A DNA stretch of 53,875 nucleotides, taken from positions 1 through 53,875 of the forward strand of contig NZ_KE387252.1 of the NCBI RefSeq assembly GCF_000430785.1, in the 5' to 3' direction. The translations under genes were made by a program, and so were the position numbers. Every line of letters begins with the position of its first letter. Within the stretch, counting starts at the first letter, position 1. Below, in pieces: positions 16,513 to 23,545 of this stretch. Below the pieces are notes generated by a model. The model ran no database searches. It was not told where the DNA came from and saw nothing but the letters and a program-made list of their open reading frames with translations. Source of the stretch: Ectobacillus panaciterrae DSM 19096. Its GTDB lineage: Bacteria > Bacillota > Bacilli > Bacillales > Bacillaceae_G.

Positions 16513-17800
16513 ATGCACCCTCGCTTTCCTGTTGCTCCTGGACACCGCACCAATCAAGCAATGTACAAGCAATGATTTCTGCAGCCAAAAACATTTGCTC
16601 CAAATCGATGTATTCATCCGGGTAATGGGCCACCTTCGTTTCGCCGGGACCGAATACAATCATAGGAATTTGCGAAACTTGCGTAAACAATCCCCCATCT
16701 GTGCCCCACGGCGCGGCTTCCATAACAGGCTTTTGTTTTGTGATTTCTAAATAGTTTTGTTCTAGAGTTTGCACTAAAGCATGATCTGCTTCAATCGAAC
16801 CGGGAACCCATCTTGCACCGAACCATTCTACCTCAACAGGATGCTCCGCAAACCATTCGTCCTTCATTTTTAAATCGCGCAGCCATTTCTCGAATTCTTC
16901 TTTGGCCGCTTCTAATTTTTCACTTGGAGCCACTCCAAACCTTCCTTCTAGCACTACGAGATCGGACACAGACGATGGCCAAGTGCCGCCGTGTATTGTA
17001 CCAATGTTAATTGGAATAGGAATTGGCACGCCATCATACAACGGGTCATTCACACGATCATTTCGCAGCTTTTCTAGCTTGCCAACTTCTTGAATCACTA
17101 GCATACTTTTTTCAATCGCGCTAACTCCTTCGTATCGCGTTCCACCGTGCGCTACTTTTCCTTTTACTTTCAGACGGAACCACATAGAGCCTTGCTGCTT
17201 AATGAAAAACTTCATATTCGTCGGTTCAGGAATGATGACACCATCAGCTTGATAGCCGCGTAAAATTGCTGCGAGCGTACCCGCGCCCCCGCTTTCTTCT
17301 TCAATCACGCTTTGAAAATACACGTCTCCTTTTAAAGCAATTCCGCTGTTTTTAATAGCTTCTATAGCCAAAATGAGAGCGACGTTTCCGCCTTTCATAT
17401 CGGTTGCTCCGCGTCCGTACAGCTTGCCATCCTTCACCGTTGCACCGTACGGCTGCTGCGTCCATTGCTTCAAGTCCCCCTCGGGCACAACATCAATATG
17501 ACCGTTTAAAATCATGGATTTCCCGCCGCTTGTGCCCTTTAAAATTCCCACCACATTCGGGCTTCCGTTAAAATTGCTGCGGGCAGAGATAAAGTACGGA
17601 TGCTCCTGCATTTCTTCCTTGGAAGGCTCCCAAACGTCCAATTCTAATCCCATTTCTCTCAGCTTTTCCATAATAATTGCTTGCGCTCTGCTCTCATTCC
17701 CAGAAATGCTGTCTTCTTGCACCAATCGCTGCAATAACTTTATGGATTGATTTTTACTTTCATTTATATAACCTTGAATTCTAGACTTATACTCTCTCAA
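16490..17800 (-). CDS. yodQ: M20-family deacylase YodQ
   Basis: A 436-residue M20 (ArgE/DapE/ACY1) metallohydrolase. Metal ligands are seen in GHIDVVPEG (His and Asp), the bridging Asp in GRGATDMKGG, the catalytic Glu pair in SVIEEESGGAGT, and a C-terminal His in KVAHYPDEY. In this operon it probably removes the acetyl group from 4-acetamidobutyrate to give GABA. The start is uncertain: TTG at 17800 has AGGTGAGG suitably placed, while GTG at 17809 adds three codons but has a poor site. It follows yodR by 7-16 bp. Confidence 0.85.
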   Translation of the reverse strand: MREYKSRIQGYINESKNQSIKLLQRLVQEDSISGNESRAQAIIMEKLREMGLELDVWEPSKEEMQEHPYFISARSNFNGSPNVVGILKGTSGGKSMILNGHIDVVPEGDLKQWTQQPYGATVKDGKLYGRGATDMKGGNVALILAIEAIKNSGIALKGDVYFQSVIEEESGGAGTLAAILRGYQADGVIIPEPTNMKFFIKQQGSMWFRLKVKGKVAHGGTRYEGVSAIEKSMLVIQEVGKLEKLRNDRVNDPLYDGVPIPIPINIGTIHGGTWPSSVSDLVVLEGRFGVAPSEKLEAAKEEFEKWLRDLKMKDEWFAEHPVEVEWFGARWVPGSIEADHALVQTLEQNYLEITKQKPVMEAAPWGTDGGLFTQVSQIPMIVFGPGETKVAHYPDEYIDLEQMFLAAEIIACTLLDWCGVQEQQESEGAYEGEGVL

Positions 17801-17816
17801 TCTCCTCACCTCTTTT

Positions 17817-18479
17817 TTACATAATCGTTTTCAATTCTTTACTGATCACAAGCTCTGCACCTGTATGCTGTATAACATCTTCTGCCGTGTAAGGATGCAT
17901 TAATTCTTTAAGTACTAAAGCATCATTTACTACCTCAATAACAGCCATTTCCGTAATGATCACGTCTACACAGCGTTTAGATGTTAAAGGCAGTGTGCAT
18001 TCCTTTACAATCTTTGGGCTGCCGGATTTATCCGTATGATTCATCACAACGATTACGCGCCTTGCTTTTTGCGCTAAATCCATCGCTCCGCCAATTCCCG
18101 GCACGCGTTTTCCGGGAACGATCCAGTTTGCCAAATCTCCCTTTTCGCTCACCTGCAGTGCTCCTAAAATCGTCACATCTAATAACCCTCTGCGAATAAT
18201 TCCAAAAGCAGTCGCGCTGTCAAAATAGCTCGCTCCGTTTAACACGGTAACAGGAAATCCCCCTGCGTTGCATAAGTTCTCATCCTCTTCTCCCTTTGCC
18301 GGACTCGGTCCTATTCCGATAATGCCGTTTTCCGCATGAAACATGACGTGCACATCCTGCGGCAAATGGTCAGGAACAAGAGAAGGAATACCAATGCCTA
18401 AATTAACAAGCATTCCGTTTTTGATTTCTTGCGCAGCCCGCTTTGCAATTTTATGACGAAAGTCTACTCCCACGCCCAT
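17817..18479 (-). CDS. yodR: 3-oxoacid CoA-transferase, subunit B (YodR)
   Basis: A 220-residue beta subunit of a two-component CoA-transferase. The catalytic glutamate is in MFHAENGIIGIGP (about E50), GIGIPSLVPDHL is the N-terminal glycine-rich turn, and GGAMDLAQKARR the later conserved block. It overlaps yodS by 16 bp, as expected for paired subunits. The substrate here should be the 3-keto acid formed by YodT from N6-acetyl-beta-lysine, activated to its CoA ester for thiolysis. Confidence 0.88.
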   Translation of the reverse strand: MGVGVDFRHKIAKRAAQEIKNGMLVNLGIGIPSLVPDHLPQDVHVMFHAENGIIGIGPSPAKGEEDENLCNAGGFPVTVLNGASYFDSATAFGIIRRGLLDVTILGALQVSEKGDLANWIVPGKRVPGIGGAMDLAQKARRVIVVMNHTDKSGSPKIVKECTLPLTSKRCVDVIITEMAVIEVVNDALVLKELMHPYTAEDVIQHTGAELVISKELKTIM

Positions 18480-19162
18480 TTCCAGTTCACTCCTTCCGAT
18501 GCAACAATGTAATTTACAAACACGCCTGGTGTTACGATTTCTTCCGGGCTCAATGCTCCGAGCGGCACAATTTCTTCCGCCTCTACAATCGTAATTTCTC
18601 CGGCCATTGCCATAAGTGGATTCATATTTCGCGCACTTTTATCAAACACAAGATTTCCAAATGGGTCGGCTTTTTTCGCAAAAATGATACTGACCTCTGC
18701 TGTAAGAGCTTCTTCGACTAAGTATTGCTTTCCTTTTACCGTTACTTTTTCTTTACCGCTTTCCGCTATACTGTCCAAACCCACATCTACCAAAACACCG
18801 CCAAGACCGACTCCTCCAGCTCGAATTCGCTCTGCCAAAGTGCCTTGCGGAGAAAATTCCACTTTCAGCTCGCCTTCTGTCATGAGCTTGCCGGCAAATG
18901 GATTTGAACCGATGTGAGAGGTGACAATAGACTTCACTCTCGCGTTTCGTACCATTCTGCCGATGCCGATATCAGGAAACCCTGTATCGTTGCTGATTAC
19001 ATGCAAGTCTTTGATGCCGCACTCTAATAAAGCTTGCAGAATGGACGGCGGTGAGCCAACTCCGCCGAAGCCTCCTACCATTAAAGTCATTCCGTCACGA
19101 AAGTGCGGAAGGATTTGTTCGACAGATGTGATTTTTCTGTACGTGTTCTCGACCAAATTCAT
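18464..19162 (-). CDS. yodS: 3-oxoacid CoA-transferase, subunit A (YodS)
   Basis: A 232-residue alpha subunit with the family's glycine-rich entry VGGFGGVGSPPSILQALL (about 30-47), VISNDTGFPD, TSHIGSNPFAG and the TLAERIRAGGVGLGG loop that contacts CoA. The start at 19162 has AAAGGAGG 6 nt upstream; a longer reading to 19183 lacks such a site. It begins 1 nt after the yodT stop and overlaps yodR. It forms the transferase with YodR. Confidence 0.88.
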   Translation of the reverse strand: MNLVENTYRKITSVEQILPHFRDGMTLMVGGFGGVGSPPSILQALLECGIKDLHVISNDTGFPDIGIGRMVRNARVKSIVTSHIGSNPFAGKLMTEGELKVEFSPQGTLAERIRAGGVGLGGVLVDVGLDSIAESGKEKVTVKGKQYLVEEALTAEVSIIFAKKADPFGNLVFDKSARNMNPLMAMAGEITIVEAEEIVPLGALSPEEIVTPGVFVNYIVASEGVNWKWAWE

Positions 19163-19163
19163 A

Positions 19164-20492
19164 TTATTCCTCCTTTGCCCCATAGAGTGATAGAGTTTGT
19201 GCTGTCTCCGTTTCTTTTATACTTGCTCTGAGAATGTGCAGAAGTTCATCCATTTCGTCATATGTAATGGTTAAAGGCGGCGCAATGATGCAAGCTTTGT
19301 CCTGCTTGCCGTTTTTCCCTGCAACGGCCGGATATAAAAGCAAGCCGTTGTTCATGGCTTTTTGAATCAATGCGCTTGCTTTTACACTGTCTGCAAACTC
19401 TAAACCGATTAACAAGCCTTTTCCTCTTACATCGCCGATAATAGAAGAATTCTCCTTGATTTCATAAAGCTTTTTCATTAAATAATCGCCCTTCTCTTCT
19501 GCTGCCTGCACCAGGTTATGCTGCTCTACATATTCAATGACTGCGAGTGACACAGCAGCAGACAGCGGATTGGCACTGAATGTATGCCCGCTCATGACAA
19601 GCTTCGAACCCTGCAAAATCGGTGCAATGACCCGATCGCTCGCAACGGTTGCAGCCATCGGCGTATAACCGGACGTCATTCCTTTTCCAAGCGTCACGAT
19701 ATCAGGCTGTACGCCCCAATGCTCCATCGCGAACATCTTTCCTGTGCGGCCAAGTCCTGTCATGACCTCATCGGCAATAAATAAAATATCATGCTTTTCA
19801 CAAATGGATTTAATTCTTTCGTAATACCCCCCTGGAGGCACAATCGCACCGCCGGCTGCACCGATAATCGGCTCAGCGATAAATGCTGCGATATGCTCGG
19901 CGCCGATTTTCTCAATAGCTGCTTCTAATTCAGACGCACACGCCATATCACAAGAAGGATACGCCAAGTTAAACGGACAACGATAGCAATAGGGCGGAGA
20001 AACGGAAGGATAATCCTCCAAAATCGGAACAAACCGCTGACGGCGCAAAGGATGCCCTGACATGGACAACGCGCCGATTGTAATGCCGTGATAGCTCATC
20101 CAGCGGGAAAGAATTTTATTTTTTCCCTTTATCCCTTTTTCTTGATAGTGCTGAATCGCAAGCTTCATAGCTGTTTCTGTCGCCTCTGTTCCGCTGTTGA
20201 CAAAAAACGTCCAATTTAAGTCACCTTGTGTAATATCACTCATTTTCTTCGCAAGCTTTTCAGCCGCTTCGCTTGTAAACTGCGAACGGTACACAAAGGA
20301 CACTTGCTGCGCCTGTTTGTTCATTGCTTCAATAATTTCTTGTACGCCGTGACCAATTCCTACTGTAATCGCGCCGGAAGAACCGTCGATATACCGTTTT
20401 CCCCCGGTATCAAACAAGTACACCCCCTTCCCGTGCGAAACCATAGGGTAATGATTGCCAAGCAATGGTTTAATTAAATGCTCTCTCTCCAT
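19164..20492 (-). CDS. yodT: Class III aminotransferase YodT
   Basis: A 442-residue PLP aminotransferase. NSGTEATETAMKLA (from 99) binds the cofactor phosphate, FIADEVMTGLGRTG (238-251) contacts the ring, and LGKGMTSGYTPMA holds Schiff-base K270. An extra cysteine cluster (CYRCPFNLAYPSCDMAC, about 169-185) is unusual and could bind metal or be structural. As first gene of the operon it should remove the 3-amino group of N6-acetyl-beta-lysine. GGAGGGG lies 4 nt before the ATG. A U-tailed palindrome sits about 40 bp upstream. Confidence 0.87.
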   Translation of the reverse strand: MEREHLIKPLLGNHYPMVSHGKGVYLFDTGGKRYIDGSSGAITVGIGHGVQEIIEAMNKQAQQVSFVYRSQFTSEAAEKLAKKMSDITQGDLNWTFFVNSGTEATETAMKLAIQHYQEKGIKGKNKILSRWMSYHGITIGALSMSGHPLRRQRFVPILEDYPSVSPPYCYRCPFNLAYPSCDMACASELEAAIEKIGAEHIAAFIAEPIIGAAGGAIVPPGGYYERIKSICEKHDILFIADEVMTGLGRTGKMFAMEHWGVQPDIVTLGKGMTSGYTPMAATVASDRVIAPILQGSKLVMSGHTFSANPLSAAVSLAVIEYVEQHNLVQAAEEKGDYLMKKLYEIKENSSIIGDVRGKGLLIGLEFADSVKASALIQKAMNNGLLLYPAVAGKNGKQDKACIIAPPLTITYDEMDELLHILRASIKETETAQTLSLYGAKEE

Positions 20493-20530
20493 AATGCCCC
20501 TCCCTCTGTATATAAGCCGTCAAAGAAAAA

Positions 20531-20571
20531 ATCCTATACTACAAAACATAAATATGTTTTTAGTAGAGGAT
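20531..20571 (-). terminator. Terminator-like palindrome in the yodT leader (possible attenuator)
   Basis: Arms 20553-20571 and 20531-20550 match over 17 of 19 positions with one extra base and a 2-nt centre. On the minus strand the second arm runs directly into TTTTTTC. It lies 39 nt before the yodT start codon, so transcripts from further upstream would be stopped before the operon unless antitermination occurs. A protein-binding operator is the alternative reading. Confidence 0.6.
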
Positions 20572-20642
20572 ATTCTTAATATTCTGTCTCAACGGCATTC
20601 TTCCTTTATATTTTTTTGAATACGTTTACATTTTTCGAAAAA

Positions 20643-20712
20643 AATTTGTCGAGAGAAAGCGTAATTCCGCAAATCCACAGAGAAAGTGGAGCTAGGCATG
20701 GCCTACGATTTT
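20643..20712 (-). promoter_or_regulatory. Hairpin-rich leader candidate upstream of yodT
   Basis: Three short hairpins follow one another: TAGGC/GCCTA (20693-20705), TCCAC/GTGGA (20674-20690) and GCG/CGC (20659-20670), in an otherwise AT-rich gap. On the minus strand an ATATAAAAT box lies just upstream (about 20709-20717), and the terminator-like palindrome 20531-20571 lies downstream. I see no match to a known riboswitch, including the lysine riboswitch. A Spo0A-box-like TGTCGAG is at about 20647-20653. Confidence 0.3.
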
Positions 20713-20734
20713 ATATTTTCTTATCATATGAATG

Positions 20735-20764
20735 AAAAAAGCATAGCTAATAGCCATGCTTTTC
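20735..20764. terminator. Bidirectional terminator between squalene synthase-like gene and the yod locus
   Basis: AAAAGCATaGCTA and TAGCcATGCTTTT pair with one mismatch and have A/T runs on both sides. Confidence 0.65.
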
Positions 20765-20906
20765 TACACATCTTTAAACGCTATAAGACAATTTTAATGT
20801 GCTTCTTAATATAGATTACCAATTTCTCTAATAGAAAATAAGGTATTTAATTTATAAAGAAGTGAAGTGGAAATATAATATGATCGGAGAAGAGTTCAGT
20901 ATAATA

Positions 20907-20930
20907 GGGACACAGATGAAACTGTGCCCC
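20907..20930. repeat. Short hairpin after the squalene/phytoene synthase-like gene
   Basis: GGGACACAG and CTGTGCCCC pair across a 6-nt loop with one G-T pair. It lacks a clear U-run, so it is not a standard terminator; it lies 15 bp past the stop of the minus-strand gene. Confidence 0.4.
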
Positions 20931-20944
20931 TAGATTGCGGAATA

Positions 20945-21763
20945 TTATTTACCTACTACTCGACTAACTATTTCAGTTACAGCAGCTCTACTCATTTTTT
21001 CCTTCCCCTCTGTTAAAGCATCAAGCGTACCATGAGCAAGAGCCAGCGGGATTTTGCAGAAGTTAAAAATTGGACCGGGCTTAATATCCTTCAAGTAAAC
21101 GTCAGCCAATGCTAGGTTATGTCGGGCGTACATAAACATATCTTCTAACTCCCATCCATCGGGAAAGAAATCTACACCTCGCTCTAGATCCTCAGCACGA
21201 TTGCGAAGAATATTGACGGACTGCAAGCCGCGACCAAAGGCTATAGCTAGAAGCTCATCTGTTTCGGTAGCATCATACCACTTCCAAATATCTGAAAGCA
21301 TTACTCCTACCAAACCTGCAACGTAAAATGTGTATTGATTCAAATCTTCTTCATTCTTAATCCGCCACTCCTTTAGAACCCAGTCCGCCATCCCTTTCGC
21401 CATAGTAGATGTCGCATTCAAGATGCTCTCTACAATTGCTGGTGGACAAAGTTTTATCCAATCACCAAGTCGTAATGTAACCTCCGGTAGAATGGAGTTG
21501 TATGGATGAAATATAGCCGTTAACTCGTTGCTATGAAAGGGTTTTGACAAGAGCAGACTGATCGAACGTAATAGATTACTTTTGTCTTCTAACTGGAGCT
21601 GGGGATGATCTTCGATCTCGTCGATAGCTCTCATGCATAAATAAGCAGATGTAACTGCTTCTTGTAATCCTGGCGATAGATAACTAATAGGAATAAAGAA
21701 GGTCCGGCTTGTCTCCCTTAACATGTCTATCGCATCCTTATGTAAGTTGATTGTTTCACTCAT
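20945..21763 (-). CDS. Squalene/phytoene synthase family protein
   Basis: A 272-residue all-helical head-to-head prenyl synthase-like protein. The first Asp-rich motif is DEIED (48-52) in MRAIDEIEDHPQ. The second region reads NILRNRAEDLERG (about 184-196), where the usual NxxRDxxED has Asn in place of the first Asp. GGAGA precedes the ATG at 21763, which is preferred over an upstream ATG. No carotenoid or hopanoid partner genes are nearby, so the substrate (FPP or GGPP) and product cannot be told. Full length, but with a changed metal-binding residue. Confidence 0.82.
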   Translation of the reverse strand: MSETINLHKDAIDMLRETSRTFFIPISYLSPGLQEAVTSAYLCMRAIDEIEDHPQLQLEDKSNLLRSISLLLSKPFHSNELTAIFHPYNSILPEVTLRLGDWIKLCPPAIVESILNATSTMAKGMADWVLKEWRIKNEEDLNQYTFYVAGLVGVMLSDIWKWYDATETDELLAIAFGRGLQSVNILRNRAEDLERGVDFFPDGWELEDMFMYARHNLALADVYLKDIKPGPIFNFCKIPLALAHGTLDALTEGKEKMSRAAVTEIVSRVVGK

Positions 21764-22570
21764 CTTGTATTGTCTCCTTTTTTTCGTTGTCAACATGCTA
21801 CATTTTCTTTATCCTTGAATTATATTATCCCTCCTCATAATTAAAATATAAATAATAAGATTCTAACATAAAATTCAAGTTCTTCTTGTTCAATCAAACT
21901 GCCCGTTAGGTAAATTAGATTAAATAAAGGCAGAATCGAAGTATCCGTATTAGTTATCCCCCTAATACTGAATATTACTTAACATAAGTGGCGTTAAATG
22001 GTAAAAATTCTATTATCATTCGCTTACCCCTCTCTTTTTAATTTTATTTTATCAAACAGTATGAATATTATATTTATGTCAGTTTAACATAACGTGACAT
22101 TTTAGGAAGTTGACTTTATCTTAAATTCCCGTAATATCAATAACTTCTATAAATCCTTGTATCATTCAGTATACGCAGTTTTATACATTCTTGTAAAACC
22201 TGAGTTGCCCCTCTCTTTATTTTCTGTATTCCCTGCATACATTTCTGTATCAACAATATGCTCTGTATTTCACTCATTCTCCAGTAAAGTAGACACCCAA
22301 AAAACGCCATCTTGTTTGTTCTACAAGATGGAGCCCCATCATACAATCATTTATTTTTTCATTATATACTTCTTCGTTTTACATACCCCTTATCGGAAAA
22401 TACCTCTCTAGGGAACCAGCACAAATACCCAATTTCAATACAAATAAGCTCTTTCCCATCATCTAAAACATAACGTATAGTGTTGAAGGAAAAAGAAACA
22501 TAAGAGAATACAATTCTTTGCTGTCTATTTACTATCTTTTCAAAACATTGTATTGATAAGGAGGGGTGAT
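21764..22570. other. 807-bp AT-rich intergenic region
   Basis: No convincing gene. It carries the promoters for the two divergent genes. A hairpin at about 22308-22332 (CCATCTTGT with ACAAGATGG, 7-nt loop) is the only clear structure. The open minus-strand frame at 22137-22346 has no ribosome binding site and an unnatural composition. Confidence 0.5.
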
Positions 22571-22975
22571 ATGCAAATAATTACTGATAAGGATATCCGT
22601 AAAGCAGTAGATGAAATACAAGCAGCTGGACTGGACGAATTCTTAACTCAAGAGCCAATAGCAATGAGCCCTGGTCCAGTTTCTAGACGTTCTAGACGCT
22701 CTGGACGTTCTGGACGTTCTGGACGCTCTGGACGTTCTAGACGCTCTGGACGTTCTGGACGTTCTAGACGCTCTGGACGTTCTAGACGTTCTGGACGCTC
22801 TGGACGTTCTAGACGCTCTGGACGTTCTAGACGCTCTAGGCGTTCTGGACGCTCTGGACGTTCTAGACGCTCTGGACGTTCTAGACGTTCTAGACGCTCT
22901 AGGCGTTCTGGACGCTCTAGACGCTCTGGACGCTCTAGACGCTCTTGGTGGCTAAATAATGAATTTTTTTCTTAA
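22571..22975 (+). CDS. Ser-Gly/Arg-Arg tandem-repeat protein (134 aa), unknown function
   Basis: Residues 1-37 form an acidic, helical head (MQIITDKDIRKAVDEIQAAG, then LDEFLTQEPIAMSPGPV). Residues 38-124 are 29 perfect triplets, 14 SRR and 15 SGR, giving 43 arginines and 29 serines. The tail is SWWLNNEFFS. GGAGGGGTG lies just before the ATG at 22571. The gene stands alone between minus-strand genes. The repeat resembles eukaryotic RS domains, protamines and the Ser/basic repeats of spore-coat proteins CotB/CotG that CotH kinases phosphorylate. A spore-coat or nucleic-acid-binding role is inference; I do not recognise the family. Confidence 0.75.
   Translation: MQIITDKDIRKAVDEIQAAGLDEFLTQEPIAMSPGPVSRRSRRSGRSGRSGRSGRSRRSGRSGRSRRSGRSRRSGRSGRSRRSGRSRRSRRSGRSGRSRRSGRSRRSRRSRRSGRSRRSGRSRRSWWLNNEFFS
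22682..22942 (+). repeat. 29 tandem 9-bp repeats encoding S-[G/R]-R
   Basis: The unit is TCT-[GA]GA-CG[TC] (twice AGG-CGT). Gly and Arg forms differ by one G/A change in the middle codon. The array is a whole number of codons, so gain or loss of units keeps the frame. Confidence 0.95.
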
Positions 22976-23025
22976 TAATTTGTATGAATAATACTAAAAA
23001 ATTATCTGCTTTTTATTATATCAAA

Positions 23026-23057
23026 AATGAAACTTGCCCAGATAGGCAAGTTTCATT
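23026..23057. terminator. Terminator downstream of the repeat gene
   Basis: AATGAAACTTGCC and GGCAAGTTTCATT form a 13-bp stem with a 6-nt loop. The T-run is on the minus-strand side, so it also suits the small gene at 23198-23386. Confidence 0.6.
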
Positions 23058-23197
23058 ACCTATATATTGTCCTTGTTGACATAAGTCGCGCTATCGGAGA
23101 TAAGTACCAAAAGCCATCCTGATTTATTTCATAAGAGATACCTGAAATCAATTAATCACAGAAAAGTTGATACCTTAGAAAAAGACCAGTCGGTACA

Positions 23198-23386
23198 TCA
23201 TTCAACAAGATCGTCTTGAGTGTGATCAAATAATTCAGACTCAAGTGCGTAAGAGACTACCAAGCTCATAATAAAAAAGATTGCAGCACATGATATAGAC
23301 GTTATAAGGTCCATTTCTGGAATTAGGTGCATAACTGCAAAAATACCCAAAAATAATACCAGAGACATAAAACCTTGACTTATCAC
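23198..23386 (-). CDS. Small membrane protein (62 aa), unknown
   Basis: Two hydrophobic helices (about 5-22, FMSLVLFLGIFAVMHLI, and 30-48, SISCAAIFFIMSLVVSYAL) and an acidic tail ESELFDHTQDDLVE. A GTG start is supported by AAAAGGGAGG seven nt upstream. No family recognised. It follows the glycosylation cluster on the same strand but is separated from it by a terminator. Confidence 0.55.
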   Translation of the reverse strand: MISQGFMSLVLFLGIFAVMHLIPEMDLITSISCAAIFFIMSLVVSYALESELFDHTQDDLVE

Positions 23387-23458
23387 GCTTATTCCTCCCT
23401 TTTATATAATCTTGTGAATTTTTTTGTTTCTGTATATATTCATTATCATGAACAAAAA

Positions 23459-23483
23459 AACCTTCAATGTAGAATTGAAGGTT
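23459..23483 (-). terminator. Terminator of the glycosylation cluster
   Basis: AACCTTCAAT and ATTGAAGGTT pair across a 5-nt loop and are followed on the minus strand by seven Ts. It lies 63 bp beyond the stop of the gene at 23546-25177. Confidence 0.85.
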
Positions 23484-23545
23484 ACATAATTTTCGTTATC
23501 TTGAGATTAATTGCTTAATTAGCAAATCTGAAAAACTTAAGCGCT

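Noticed and set aside
20531-20712. Lysine riboswitch upstream of yodT
   Set aside because: The conserved L-box segments are not present; only short hairpins and a terminator-like palindrome are seen.
22137-22346. 69-aa minus-strand ORF
   Set aside because: No ribosome binding site, unnatural composition, and no recognisable motif.
22682-22942. Tandem 9-bp array as a CRISPR or non-coding satellite
   Set aside because: There are no spacers, the unit is a codon multiple, and the array lies inside an ORF with a good ribosome binding site.
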